Below are positions 36,822 to 45,892 of a DNA stretch of 64,000 nucleotides, one piece after another. Made by a program: the position numbers and the translations under genes. The first letter of the stretch is position 1. Each line of letters opens with the position of its first letter. Below the pieces are notes generated by a model, which searched no databases, was not told where the DNA came from, and saw nothing but the letters and a program-made list of their open reading frames with translations. Location: NCBI RefSeq assembly GCF_001654455.1, contig NZ_CP015772.1, positions 1,116,001 to 1,180,000 on the forward strand. The letters are read 5' to 3'. Origin of the DNA: Niabella ginsenosidivorans. GTDB taxonomy: Bacteria > Bacteroidota > Bacteroidia > Chitinophagales > Chitinophagaceae.

Positions 36822-38414
36822 ATGCCTGTTCAGACAACTTATCCCGGAGTATATATTGAAGAAATACCCAGCGGCGTGCGCACGATTACCGGTGTGGCTA
36901 CTTCAATAACTGCGTTTATTGGCAGGGCCTTAAAGGGCCCGGTAAATGTGCCTGTGACCATTAATAATTTCAGTGATTTTACCCGGCAGTTTGGCGGCCT
37001 TTGGGTAGATAGTACCATGAGTTATGCTGTTCAGGACTTTTATCAGAATGGAGGTAGCCAGGCCATTATTGTACGTATTGTAAATGATGCAGACACTGCT
37101 CAGTTTGTGTTGCCCGCAGGCGCGGAAGCGCTTACCCTGGTGGCCACCAGCCCGGGCAGCTGGGCCAATCAGTTGCTGGTATCAGTAAATTATAATACCC
37201 AGGACCCTACAGCGCCTGTTCTTTCACCACCGGCCCCGCCTGCTGCCAATCTCTTCAACCTGGTGATCTATGAACGCGATGAAACAACGCAACAGGTACA
37301 GAAAATTGAAGAATACCTACGGGTGTCGTTGTTGCCGGAATCACCCCGGTTCCTGCCACGGGTATTGCAGCAAAATTCAACGGTCTTAAATGTACGCACC
37401 GCAAGCGATGGTACCTGGGAACTGCCGGTAAACCGCCCGGATGAAACAACAGACCCGGTTGAAGTGGACACACCGGTTACTGATGGCGATGCGCTTACCG
37501 TAAATGAATACCTGGGCGATGGTGCTGACAACCCCGGACTTGACGCCTTTTTAAAAACGGACCTGTTTAACCTGTTATCCATTCCGCCACCGGTAAGAGG
37601 TCAGGATACCAATGCGGCTGTGTATACAAGAGCGCTGGATATCTGTGTAAAAAAACGAGCCATTTTATTGGTAGACCCGCCGGTGGCATGGGGCAGTAAC
37701 AGCAATAATGCGGTCAGCAATCCTATTGGAGGTCTGAACAGCTTAGGAATATCCGGTAGTGTTGCCAGAAATGCTGCACTGTATTACCCGTTGGTTTACA
37801 AAGCTGATCCTTTAAGGGAAAATCAAACCGATCTGTTTGTGCCCAGCGGGATCATTGCCGGACTTATTGCGGCTACTGATACTAACCGGGGCGTCTGGAA
37901 ATCACCTGCAGGCGTAGACCTTGGATTATCCGGTGTACAGGCATTACAGGTCAGTTTGTCGGATGATGAGAACGGGCAGCTGAATCCGCTGGGGATCAAT
38001 TGCCTTCGTTCCTTCCCGGTGATCGGCCGTGTGGTCTGGGGCGCACGCACCATGCGGGGCGCTGATCAGCTGGCGGATGAATATAAATATTTAGCGGTCA
38101 GGAGAACAGCGCTGTATATAGAGGAATCTTTATACCGCGGTACCAAGTGGGTGGTATTTGAGCCCAATGATGAACCGTTATGGGCGCAGATCCGTCTAAA
38201 TGTAGGTGCGTTTATGCACAACCTTTTCCGGCAGGGCGCTTTCCAGGGTAAAACACCAAAAGATGCTTACCTGGTAAAATGCGACAGCGAAACCACCACG
38301 CAAAATGATATTAATATGGGCGTGGTAAATATTCTTGTTGCATTTGCACCGCTGAAACCTGCGGAATTCGTCATCATAAAAATTCAGCAGCTGGCTGGTC
38401 AAATTGATATTTAA
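36822..38414 (+). CDS. eCIS contractile sheath protein
   Basis: Forms the outer sheath that contracts and drives the inner tube through a target membrane. The 530 residues begin with the hallmark TYPGVYIEEIPSGVRTITGVATSITAFIG-type start (quoted in part: YPGVYIEEIPSG) and end with the conserved C-terminal domain (LRSFPVIGRVVWGARTM, YIEESLYRGTKWVVFEPND, LVKCDSETTTQND). Only one sheath gene is present; Photorhabdus virulence cassettes have three. It is the first structural gene, 12 bp before the tube gene, so the two are co-expressed. Confidence 0.96.
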   Translation: MPVQTTYPGVYIEEIPSGVRTITGVATSITAFIGRALKGPVNVPVTINNFSDFTRQFGGLWVDSTMSYAVQDFYQNGGSQAIIVRIVNDADTAQFVLPAGAEALTLVATSPGSWANQLLVSVNYNTQDPTAPVLSPPAPPAANLFNLVIYERDETTQQVQKIEEYLRVSLLPESPRFLPRVLQQNSTVLNVRTASDGTWELPVNRPDETTDPVEVDTPVTDGDALTVNEYLGDGADNPGLDAFLKTDLFNLLSIPPPVRGQDTNAAVYTRALDICVKKRAILLVDPPVAWGSNSNNAVSNPIGGLNSLGISGSVARNAALYYPLVYKADPLRENQTDLFVPSGIIAGLIAATDTNRGVWKSPAGVDLGLSGVQALQVSLSDDENGQLNPLGINCLRSFPVIGRVVWGARTMRGADQLADEYKYLAVRRTALYIEESLYRGTKWVVFEPNDEPLWAQIRLNVGAFMHNLFRQGAFQGKTPKDAYLVKCDSETTTQNDINMGVVNILVAFAPLKPAEFVIIKIQQLAGQIDI

Positions 38415-38426
38415 AATTCTATAACT

Positions 38427-38951
38427 ATGGCACAATTCACAGTAAACACACAGCGTTTTGATCCTTATAAAAACTTTAAATTCCGGGTGAAATGGGATGG
38501 CCGCTATGTAGCCGGCGTAAGCAAAGTGGGCGCTTTAAAAAAGACCACCGAAGTGGTAAAGCACCGGGAGGGAGGCGATCCGAGCAGTAGCCGTAAGAGC
38601 CCCGGCAAAACGGAGTACGAGGCCATTACCCTGGAAAGAGGAGTAACACATGATACGGAATTTGAAAAATGGGCCAATAAGGTATGGAATTACGGAGCGG
38701 GCCTTGGTGCAGAAACATCGCTTAAAGATTTCCGGAAGGATATTATTATAGAACTGTATAACGAGGCGGGCCAATTGGTAATTGCCTATAAGATTTATCG
38801 TTGCTGGGTTTCGGAGTTTCAGGCCATGCCCGACCTGGATGCCAATGCCAATGCTGTGGCGATACAAAATATTAAACTTGAAAACGAAGGCTGGGAGCGG
38901 GATTATACAGTTGTAGAACCGGCTGAACCTTCCTTTACGGAACCTTCCTGA
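38427..38951 (+). CDS. eCIS inner tube protein
   Basis: Polymerises into the inner tube through which cargo passes. The 174 residues match the gp19/Hcp-like tube fold: DPYKNFKFRVKWDGRYVAGVSKVG at the start (quoted in part: NFKFRVKWDG), TLERGVTHDTEFEKW, and LENEGWERDY at the end. Only one tube gene is seen next to the sheath, versus two in Photorhabdus cassettes; the CIS-tube adaptor at 44889 takes the baseplate-proximal position. Confidence 0.95.
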   Translation: MAQFTVNTQRFDPYKNFKFRVKWDGRYVAGVSKVGALKKTTEVVKHREGGDPSSSRKSPGKTEYEAITLERGVTHDTEFEKWANKVWNYGAGLGAETSLKDFRKDIIIELYNEAGQLVIAYKIYRCWVSEFQAMPDLDANANAVAIQNIKLENEGWERDYTVVEPAEPSFTEPS

Positions 38952-38958
38952 TGCTTAA

Positions 38959-39690
38959 ATGGAACTGCTGTCAACCCCCCGGTTATTAAATTTGTGGGAA
39001 ACCTGCTTGCCGCTTTCCCCTGTCCGGCGTTCCAGGCTCCTGCTGACTGTTGCATTCCCAAACGATGACATCGGCGGCTTAAGCGTGGGCCAGTGCAACG
39101 GACGGCTGTTACGGTTACGGCAACAATTGTTTGGTAACCGGCTTCCCTCACTGGCCAGGTGCCCCGCCTGTTCACAGACAGCGGAATGGGAACAGGATCT
39201 GCTCAATTTTCAACTGGAAACAGTATTGGGAAATAAAACTGCCGAACAACGGGATATAACGCTTGATGAGTATACAGTTCATTTCCGGTTGCCTGGTATC
39301 GCAGATATGGAAGTGTTGGAAACCATTATAGCTGCCGGAGAAAAACAGCAACACCTGCTCAAACAATGCGTGCTCAATGCGTATAAAAAAGAGGAAGTCT
39401 GCCCGGTAAATGAGTTGCCCCAAACAGTTATACAGGAAATGGAAGCGCAAATGGCAGCAACAGACCCACTGGCTGATATAAGGGTCTTATTGAGCTGCCC
39501 AGCCTGCTCCAATTCCTGGGAGGCTGTTTTTGATATCCAGTCGTATTTATGGAAAGAACTGAACGCCTGGGCCCGTAGTCTTTTTAAAGAAATTTATACA
39601 CTGGCAAAATATTTTGGCTGGGGGGAAACAGAGATCCTGGAAATGAGCCATCAGCGGCGACGGCTCTATCTTAAAATGATATGGGGATGA
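38959..39690 (+). CDS. eCIS protein with split zinc ribbon, possibly a T4 baseplate-chaperone-like protein
   Basis: A 243-residue protein in the same operon, 7 bp after the tube gene. Two CPAC knuckles (C68/C71 and C180/C183) would pair into a single zinc ribbon with a helical insert of about 108 residues. This layout recalls the T4 baseplate hub assembly chaperone family found in phage tails; that link is inferred and not certain. It overlaps the next gene by 4 bp (ATGA). Probably acts in assembly and may not be in the finished particle. Confidence 0.6.
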   Translation: MELLSTPRLLNLWETCLPLSPVRRSRLLLTVAFPNDDIGGLSVGQCNGRLLRLRQQLFGNRLPSLARCPACSQTAEWEQDLLNFQLETVLGNKTAEQRDITLDEYTVHFRLPGIADMEVLETIIAAGEKQQHLLKQCVLNAYKKEEVCPVNELPQTVIQEMEAQMAATDPLADIRVLLSCPACSNSWEAVFDIQSYLWKELNAWARSLFKEIYTLAKYFGWGETEILEMSHQRRRLYLKMIWG

Positions 39691-40445
39691 GCGGTTTTTT
39701 AAGCAGACTGGCAGGTGCGTCAAGCAGCAACAGCAAGGTAGAGCCACGGTTGGCTACTGCTTTTGAAAGCCCGGCAGCTGCAGCTTTCGGAGAAGTGCAA
39801 ACGGTTTATGAGCAATCACCCGATCCTGTCAAAAGGCAGATGGGAACTGATGCTTTTGAACAACCAGCCATTCCGCTAACTGAAAATGTTTCTGTTAAAG
39901 AATCTCTTTTTGCAGAGTTACTGCCTGGTACGGTTACAGCTCCTGTAATCAACACTGAAACCGGGCCACAAGGGAATGTGCTACATCCGGAGGCTAAGGG
40001 AACAATCTTACAACCCATCAATATAAAAAAGGAGGAGCCTGTAATGCCGGTGATTTTTTCAGGCGTATTGAAAAGTGAAGCTGAAACGTCCGGATCATTG
40101 TCGCCGGTTGACAATAATAAAGCGCCTTTCAATTTTCCGGAGACCGGTAAAGAGGCATTTGTGGCCGGCACCGGTGATCAACAGAGCAGGTATGCGACCA
40201 TCCGGCCAAAACAAACTTTTACAGCCTTCAGTCTGAATAATACATTCAATGCATTCCTGTCATCTGGAGGGGGCACTGAAATTAACAATTATTCAGAAAG
40301 TGCTGCTCCTGCGCAGCCTGTTATCAAAATAAATATTGGCCATATTGATATAAAAGCCGTTGCACAAACGCCTTCTGTACGGGAAGCAAGAAAACAGACC
40401 CCGGGTATATCACTGGATGATCTTTTGAAGAAGAAAAATAAGTAA
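39687..40445 (+). CDS. eCIS-locus hypothetical protein, mostly disordered
   Basis: About 252 residues, not recognised. The start at 39687 overlaps the previous stop as ATGA; a second in-frame ATG lies two codons upstream at 39681. It begins MSGFLSRLAGASSS, has a low-complexity, Pro/Thr/Ser/Glu-rich middle that looks disordered, a more regular stretch (FTAFSLNNTFNAFLSSGGG) and a positively charged end (SLDDLLKKKNK). The size and composition could fit a chaperone, a small cargo adaptor or a degenerate tape measure, but nothing proves any of these. Confidence 0.6.
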   Translation: MSGFLSRLAGASSSNSKVEPRLATAFESPAAAAFGEVQTVYEQSPDPVKRQMGTDAFEQPAIPLTENVSVKESLFAELLPGTVTAPVINTETGPQGNVLHPEAKGTILQPINIKKEEPVMPVIFSGVLKSEAETSGSLSPVDNNKAPFNFPETGKEAFVAGTGDQQSRYATIRPKQTFTAFSLNNTFNAFLSSGGGTEINNYSESAAPAQPVIKINIGHIDIKAVAQTPSVREARKQTPGISLDDLLKKKNK

Positions 40446-40450
40446 GTATT

Positions 40451-41755
40451 ATGAGCTCGGCCCTGGCCATTGCGGGAATAACACAGGTTCTTAAGGACCT
40501 GCTGAATGACGGTATTATTAATAATATTACCACAGCTACCGGCACAACGGTTACTGTTACCGCGCTTCCGCCGGACAAAATAGAAGATGCCGGTGAGCAA
40601 ACCCAGCTGAACCTTTATATGTATCAGGCCACGGTGAACCAGGGATGGCGCAATGAAGGATTACCTGTTTTTACCCCGCGCGGGGACCGGGTCAGTAACC
40701 CGCCATTGGCGCTGGATCTGCACTATCTTTTATCTGCCTACACCGGAGGCGCAGAACTGCATACGGAAATATTACTGGGCTATGGAATGCAGCTTTTGCA
40801 TGAGAACCCGGTTTTAACAAGGGATGCGATTAACAAATCATTAAGTCCGCCGGATCATGTAGACCTGGACGGGCTGCCACCGGTACTGAGAGCACTGGCA
40901 ACAACGGGGCTTGCAGATCAGGTGGAACAAATAACGATCACGCCTGAAGTATTAAATGCAGATGAGATTTCCAAGCTCTGGACAGCCTTCACTACAAAAT
41001 ACAGACCTACAGCCGCGTATAAGGTAACCGTAGTGCTGATCCAAAGCGTAAAAAGCACCCGCAAGGCGCCGCCTGTTCAGAGCAGGAATATTTATGTGAT
41101 TCCCTTTAATGAACCGGTTGTTGAGGAAATAGAACCGGTTCCGGCTACAGGAGAACCGTCATTACCGCAGCAATTGGTTTTTTCAGAGTCAGATCTTATC
41201 CTGAAAGGAAAACGGCTTTGGAACGATACGGTAATGATCAATATCAGTGGCATTCAGTTTCCCGTTATGGGAATGGGAGTAACAGGCACCACTATTCAAC
41301 TTAAGTTGCCCGAAGGATTAAAAGCAGGTTTGCAAAGCTTACAGGTCATACACCCCGTGGCAATGGGTACCCCGCCTGCTGCTCATAATGGAGTTTGCTC
41401 AAAAGTACAGGCATTTATTTTATCGCCTCTGGTTATTGACAACCCGATAGCTACCGGTACCGCGCCAGAAGGAAAATTTAAGGGGAGCATCAAAGTAAAA
41501 ATAAAACCAATGGTTACGGCCCGGCAGGAGGTGCAGCTGATCTTAAATGGACTGCCACCTGCTACCGGCGCATATACGTTCTCATATGTTGCTGCAGATA
41601 AAAACGGACCGCCGGTAGATGAACTAACAATCCCTGTGTCCAATGTTGCCCCGGGTACTTACCTGGTACGCGTTCAGGTAGACGGAGCCGAGAGCCCGCT
41701 GGAAACGGATAATAGCACAAAAACATACAACAGTCCTGCAATAACAATCACATAA
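40451..41755 (+). CDS. eCIS cap/tail terminator protein (DUF4255, Pvc16-like)
   Basis: The 434-residue protein starts with the DUF4255/Pvc16 N-terminal domain (about 1-190; LKDLLNDGI, QLNLYMYQATVNQGWRN, LALDLHYLLSAYTG), which caps the distal end of the tube and sheath. Residues about 235-434 form two immunoglobulin-like/IPT-type beta domains (ESDLILKGKRLWNDTV, LPEGLKAGLQSLQV). Its stop overlaps the start of the ATPase gene by one base (TAATG), so translation is coupled, as in the Pvc15-Pvc16 pair though in the reverse order. Confidence 0.9.
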   Translation: MSSALAIAGITQVLKDLLNDGIINNITTATGTTVTVTALPPDKIEDAGEQTQLNLYMYQATVNQGWRNEGLPVFTPRGDRVSNPPLALDLHYLLSAYTGGAELHTEILLGYGMQLLHENPVLTRDAINKSLSPPDHVDLDGLPPVLRALATTGLADQVEQITITPEVLNADEISKLWTAFTTKYRPTAAYKVTVVLIQSVKSTRKAPPVQSRNIYVIPFNEPVVEEIEPVPATGEPSLPQQLVFSESDLILKGKRLWNDTVMINISGIQFPVMGMGVTGTTIQLKLPEGLKAGLQSLQVIHPVAMGTPPAAHNGVCSKVQAFILSPLVIDNPIATGTAPEGKFKGSIKVKIKPMVTARQEVQLILNGLPPATGAYTFSYVAADKNGPPVDELTIPVSNVAPGTYLVRVQVDGAESPLETDNSTKTYNSPAITIT

Positions 41756-43731
41756 TGGATCCCTCAATTCAGGAATGGAGCTCAGTAAACCAGCAATTTC
41801 TTGCGGCAATGGTTGCCATTGTCCGCAAGCGGCTGGAGGTTTACGATCAAAACGGTAACGCCGATGCGGAAAGGAAGCAGGAAGCAGCGCTGCTGCCGCT
41901 CCAAAAAAAAGCAGCTGTTCTTCTGAACGGGATGACAATACCTGCTGCGCTGAACAGGCTGGGAGATACGTTCGGGCTGTCGGAATTTGAAAAAAATGTG
42001 CTGCTGTTATGTGCAGGAGTAGAACTGGATCCGGAATTTGGTGGCCTGGTTTCAAAGATCCAGGGTGGGGGAGTATATCCTACTTTCGGCCTGGCACTTG
42101 CGGTACTGCCGGATGCGCATTGGAGTGCTGTTGTACCCGGCGGATCGCTGCGGTACTGGCGGTTTATAGAGCTGACAGGGCACTTACCTGTAACAAAAGC
42201 ACCTTTAAAAATTGATGAGCATATCCTTCATTACCTGGCAGGTATTTACCAGGTAGATGAGCGCCTGCTGACTTTTGTACAGCCGTTCCGGACTGCGCAG
42301 GATATGGTTCCCTCACATGCTGCGCTGTGTGATCTGATTTTAAATAACCTTACAGCCGCAGCACCGGATAACAGGCTGCCTGTCCTTCAACTGGGAGGAG
42401 CCTATGATTCGGATAAAAAAGAGATGGCTGCGCAATTGTGCAGGCAACTGGGCGTGCAGCCTTACAGCGCTTCTTTATACGCACTGCCTTCAGGGTATAC
42501 AGAGATCGAAGATTTTGCAAGGCTCTGGAACCGCGAATCTGCCCTTAAATTGTATGCCCTTATTATAGATGCCACCAATCTGGATCCTTCAGACAAACAC
42601 CGGGAGCAGATCCTGAATCAATACATTGTGGCTGTTCAGAGCCCACTGATAATCCTGGGTGGCAAAACGATTAATAACCGGGTACATTCCGGCCGGTTTT
42701 TTGAAATTCCCAAACCACTGGCAGAAGAACAATATCATTTATGGAAAAAGCACCTGAACGGTTCAGTTGCCCTGCCTGATCAGGAGCTGAGACGCCTGGT
42801 GTCCCAATTCGACTTTAATGCAAAGACCATAGAGCAGACAGTAACCGGCTTTACCGCTATTCCTGTAAACGGAAAAGATAACCGGCTATGGCATGCCTGT
42901 TGCCACCAGGTTCGCCCGGAAATTGAAGAACTGGCCCAACGGATCCCTCCTCTGGCGGAAATGGACGATCTGATATTACCGGAATCACAAAAGGAACGTT
43001 TGCGGGAATTGATTTTACAGGTAAAACATCGTTCAAAGGTATATGATGAATGGGGCTTTGGCCGCAACAGTAACCGGGGACTGGGTATTACCGCCCTCTT
43101 TGCAGGAGAGAGCGGAACCGGAAAAACCATGGCATCAGAAGTGATCGCAAAAGCACTGGATCTGGATCTGTACCGGGTAGACCTGAGCCAGGTGGTTAAT
43201 AAATACATTGGCGAAACCGAAAAAAACCTGAAAAAGATATTTGATGCTGCGGAGCAGGGAGGAGCGGTGCTCTTGTTTGATGAAGCTGATGCGTTATTTG
43301 GAAAAAGAAGCGAAGTAAAAGACAGCCATGACAGGTATGCCAACGTGGAAGTAAGCTATTTACTGCAACGCATGGAAGCCTATAAAGGATTGGCGATACT
43401 GACCACGAATATGAAGCAGGCTATGGACAGGGCCCTGATGAGAAGGATCCGATTTGTTGTTCAGTTTCCTTTTCCCGGAGCAGAACAGCGTGCCGCAATA
43501 TGGAAGCGGGTTTTTCCCCGGGAGACCCCCATAGCTAGCCTGGATATTTCAAAGCTGGCTCGTTTAAATATAGCAGGCGGCAGCATTAAAAATGTAGCCA
43601 TGAACGCAGCCTTTATAGCCGCGGAAACAGGCGGGCCGGTAACCATGATGCATATACAGCGGGCACTCCGGGGTGAATATGAAAAAATGGAAAAGCCATT
43701 AAGTCATGCAGAAATCAACCAGCTGCAATGA
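41755..43731 (+). CDS. eCIS AAA+ ATPase (Pvc15-like)
   Basis: A 658-residue AAA+ ATPase that in related systems is needed for assembly or for loading cargo, but not for contraction. The C-terminal AAA module has Walker A GESGTGKT (residues 451-458, K457) and Walker B LLFDEADALF (D509, E510), and an arginine-finger stretch MDRALMRRIRFVVQF. The N-terminal 400 residues are a degenerate second AAA-like module plus a helical domain. It is the last gene of the first block; a 694-bp repeat-filled gap follows. Confidence 0.93.
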   Translation: MDPSIQEWSSVNQQFLAAMVAIVRKRLEVYDQNGNADAERKQEAALLPLQKKAAVLLNGMTIPAALNRLGDTFGLSEFEKNVLLLCAGVELDPEFGGLVSKIQGGGVYPTFGLALAVLPDAHWSAVVPGGSLRYWRFIELTGHLPVTKAPLKIDEHILHYLAGIYQVDERLLTFVQPFRTAQDMVPSHAALCDLILNNLTAAAPDNRLPVLQLGGAYDSDKKEMAAQLCRQLGVQPYSASLYALPSGYTEIEDFARLWNRESALKLYALIIDATNLDPSDKHREQILNQYIVAVQSPLIILGGKTINNRVHSGRFFEIPKPLAEEQYHLWKKHLNGSVALPDQELRRLVSQFDFNAKTIEQTVTGFTAIPVNGKDNRLWHACCHQVRPEIEELAQRIPPLAEMDDLILPESQKERLRELILQVKHRSKVYDEWGFGRNSNRGLGITALFAGESGTGKTMASEVIAKALDLDLYRVDLSQVVNKYIGETEKNLKKIFDAAEQGGAVLLFDEADALFGKRSEVKDSHDRYANVEVSYLLQRMEAYKGLAILTTNMKQAMDRALMRRIRFVVQFPFPGAEQRAAIWKRVFPRETPIASLDISKLARLNIAGGSIKNVAMNAAFIAAETGGPVTMMHIQRALRGEYEKMEKPLSHAEINQLQ

Positions 43732-43789
43732 AATGTTCCAAAGAGCCTGGGCCTGACAAAGACTACCTCTTGTCTATATTTCGTCAAGC

Positions 43790-43897
43790 TGTTAATGACA
43801 AGTATCTTATTGTATTGAAAGCCAATAATATACAAGATCGTCGTCTTGACCGAGTTCGGAGAACGAGCGGAGAGATCTCTATAACAGATGAGATCCC
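43790..43897 (+). repeat. Dispersed repeat R1, copy B
   Basis: Inverted with respect to copy A at 36544-36652; about 108 bp with a high degree of identity by eye. The two copies bracket the sheath-to-ATPase block exactly. Confidence 0.85.
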
Positions 43898-44081
43898 CCG
43901 GCTTTTTCCCGCTATCGCGGTATGCGCTGCCAATGACAAGTTGCCTTATACATTGAAGATCAATCACACTTATCGTCATGCTGAGCGAAGCGCAGCGTAG
44001 TCGAAGTATCGCTGTAATATAGAAGTGTTCGATGATTGAGAGATCCTTCGGCTCCATCCCGAGGGCTTTCGGGATTGCGTT

Positions 44082-44251
44082 GCCAATGACAGATGATTGT
44101 TTTGAAAATCAATCCTTCTTATTGTCATGCCGTTCCGATAGTTCGGAATTGTTTCGGCATCTATCTATCGTTCCCCTGGACCCTAAACAGGAGTAGACCC
44201 TGAAATACCTCGAACATTTGGGGCAGGGTGACCATAAGCGTATTTGTCATC
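44082..44251 (+). repeat. Dispersed repeat R2, copy B
   Basis: Same orientation as 46058-46150 and inverted relative to 27783-27939. Includes ttttgaaaatcaatc, gtcatgccgttccgatag and ttcggaattgtttcggcat. Confidence 0.85.
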
Positions 44252-44425
44252 TTCTCATAGATTCAGGATGACGATAGGAAGATTTGTCATTGCCACATTG
44301 TTTTGTAACAAAAATAAAAAACTCAGCGTGACAGATACTTTTATCATTTTAAAGAACTTAAAAATGTTTTTGTTTAAACTTAACAGGACAGGCATTTTTG
44401 GGTTATCCTCGTAAAAAAGATACAA

Positions 44426-44692
44426 ATGAATCCCGGTTTTGAGATCAATATAGACGCGATAACCCTGGAAGGCTTTGCACCGCAGGATCGCAGAAAAATA
44501 AAGGAAGCGGTAGAGCAATCTCTTATACAGTTGTTTACAATGCCCAGCACGGATTGGATTGCCGCAGCCGGTTTTTTTGATAAAATGGATGGCGGCTGCT
44601 TCCAGGCAGGCGATGGTAATAACCCCCATCAGTTGGGCGCACAAATTGCCCGGTCTGTGTACAGCGCTATTACAGGGGCGGGCAACAAGTGA
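44426..44692 (+). CDS. Small eCIS-locus protein
   Basis: An 88-residue protein, not recognised. It starts MNPGFEINIDAITLEGF, continues with a helix-like stretch (RRKIKEAVEQSLIQLF) and a Gly-rich middle, and ends GAQIARSVYSAITGAG. Composition and absence of repeat sequence make it look like a real gene, unlike the neighbouring frames. It is separated by 196 bp from the adaptor gene. It may be a small assembly factor; no function is proposed. Confidence 0.6.
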   Translation: MNPGFEINIDAITLEGFAPQDRRKIKEAVEQSLIQLFTMPSTDWIAAAGFFDKMDGGCFQAGDGNNPHQLGAQIARSVYSAITGAGNK

Positions 44693-44888
44693 AAACCGGA
44701 GGTGGTTTCATAGTTCATGGTCGATAGCTCATAGCTCAAGGTCTGTTATCTAACATTTATTATCTAATATCTAACGTCTCAATTCCGGATCCTGGTATAA
44801 CGGATATACTGCAACTGATAGCTGATGACTGATTCCGATACGCTTTCATACACCCGCCGGCGTTTAACCGGTCCGATATTATAAACAT

Positions 44889-45542
44889 ATGTCTTCATTT
44901 CCCGGTACTCCGAAATTAATAAAGGGAGGGCTGGTGCTGCTAAATGCCACCACCTCTGCAATTGAAAGAATTATAACCCTGCAATACAATCCTGATGCCC
45001 TTTCGCGTACATTACAGGCGCAAACGGTTAGTGAAGACGGGCATAACCGCTCCCAGCCACTACGGCTGAAAGGGCCTCCTGTTGAAACCCTGAAGCTGGA
45101 TGCGGAAATTGATGCAACAGATCAGATGGAAGTGGCAGATCCGCTTACCAGCGCAACCGGCATCCACACACAACTGGCGGCGTTGGAAACGATCGTTTAT
45201 CCCACCAGTCAGCAGCTGATCTCCAATAATAATCTTGCAGCGAACGGTACCCTGGAAATTGTTCCGATGGAAACCCCGTTGATCTTATTCATCTGGAATA
45301 AAAACCGCATTTTACCGGTACGCATTACAGAGTTCAGTATTAATGAAGAGGCTTTTGATCCGCTGCTGAACCCGATCAGGGCTAAAGTGAGCCTGGGTTT
45401 AAGAGTGTTAAATGTAGATGATCTCGGGTTTGCCCACAAAGGCGCCAGTCTTTATATGGCCTATCAGATCAATAAAGAAAAAATGGCACAACAGGCAAAA
45501 TCGGGCACATTAAATAACCTGGGCATAAATGCAATACCATGA
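44889..45542 (+). CDS. eCIS tube-to-spike adaptor (CIS-tube domain, Pvc7-like)
   Basis: A 217-residue protein whose core (LQYNPDALSRTLQAQ, LDAEIDATDQME, VYPTSQ, LFIWNKNRILPVRITEFSI, DPLLNPIRAKVSLGLRVL) matches the CIS tube/LysM adaptor family that joins the tube to the spike hub. Photorhabdus Pvc7 carries a LysM domain on the same chain; here the C-terminus stops after the tube domain and a separate LysM/gp53-like gene follows with an ATGA overlap, so the two are translationally coupled. Confidence 0.9.
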   Translation: MSSFPGTPKLIKGGLVLLNATTSAIERIITLQYNPDALSRTLQAQTVSEDGHNRSQPLRLKGPPVETLKLDAEIDATDQMEVADPLTSATGIHTQLAALETIVYPTSQQLISNNNLAANGTLEIVPMETPLILFIWNKNRILPVRITEFSINEEAFDPLLNPIRAKVSLGLRVLNVDDLGFAHKGASLYMAYQINKEKMAQQAKSGTLNNLGINAIP

Positions 45543-45892
45543 CCCATCCGTTACAGGTATTATTACAGGGCAGCAACCAGCCGGTGAATTCCCTGCCTCC
45601 CAACAGCCGGTATTATCCGGTTGCTACGGCATCATTGGAAAAGGAAGACGGCACAGAAGTGAATTATCTGAAACGGCGCCTGATACCGCCGGTGGATAGT
45701 TTCCGGACGGACCAGCTCTATATTGTAAAACAGGCAGACCGCCCGGATAATCTGGCGGCGGTATTTATCGGGGATCCTGAGCAGTTCTGGCAACTGGCCG
45801 ATGGCAATAATAATATTGCTCCGGAAGCATTGACAGCCGAGCCGGGTTCGGTATTGAAAATAACAAAACGAATACAGACACCCATTTATTAA
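45539..45892 (+). CDS. eCIS LysM/gp53-like baseplate protein
   Basis: A 117-residue protein overlapping the adaptor gene by 4 bp. The middle (YLKRRLIPPVDSF, YIVKQADRPDNLAAVF, DPEQFWQLADGNNNI) resembles the LysM-like gp53/baseplate wedge type of protein, and the C-terminal end GSVLKITK fits a LysM strand. It may replace the LysM part of Pvc7. The assignment rests on short motifs and position. Confidence 0.75.
   Translation: MTHPLQVLLQGSNQPVNSLPPNSRYYPVATASLEKEDGTEVNYLKRRLIPPVDSFRTDQLYIVKQADRPDNLAAVFIGDPEQFWQLADGNNNIAPEALTAEPGSVLKITKRIQTPIY

Larger units (their letters stand above)
43732..44425. other. 694-bp repeat-filled gap inside the injection-system locus
   Basis: No supported gene. Contains repeat R1 copy B (43790-43897), a gtcatgctgag-type word (43976-44010) and repeat R2 copy B (44082-44251). 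A frame of 90 codons starting at the ATPase stop (43728) is made up of repeat sequence and is not believed. Confidence 0.7.

Noticed and set aside
43728-44000. 90-codon frame starting at the ATPase stop codon
   Set aside because: It consists mostly of dispersed repeat sequence (R1 and the gtcatgctgag word), has no family resemblance, and the matching repeat copy elsewhere is not coding in the same frame.
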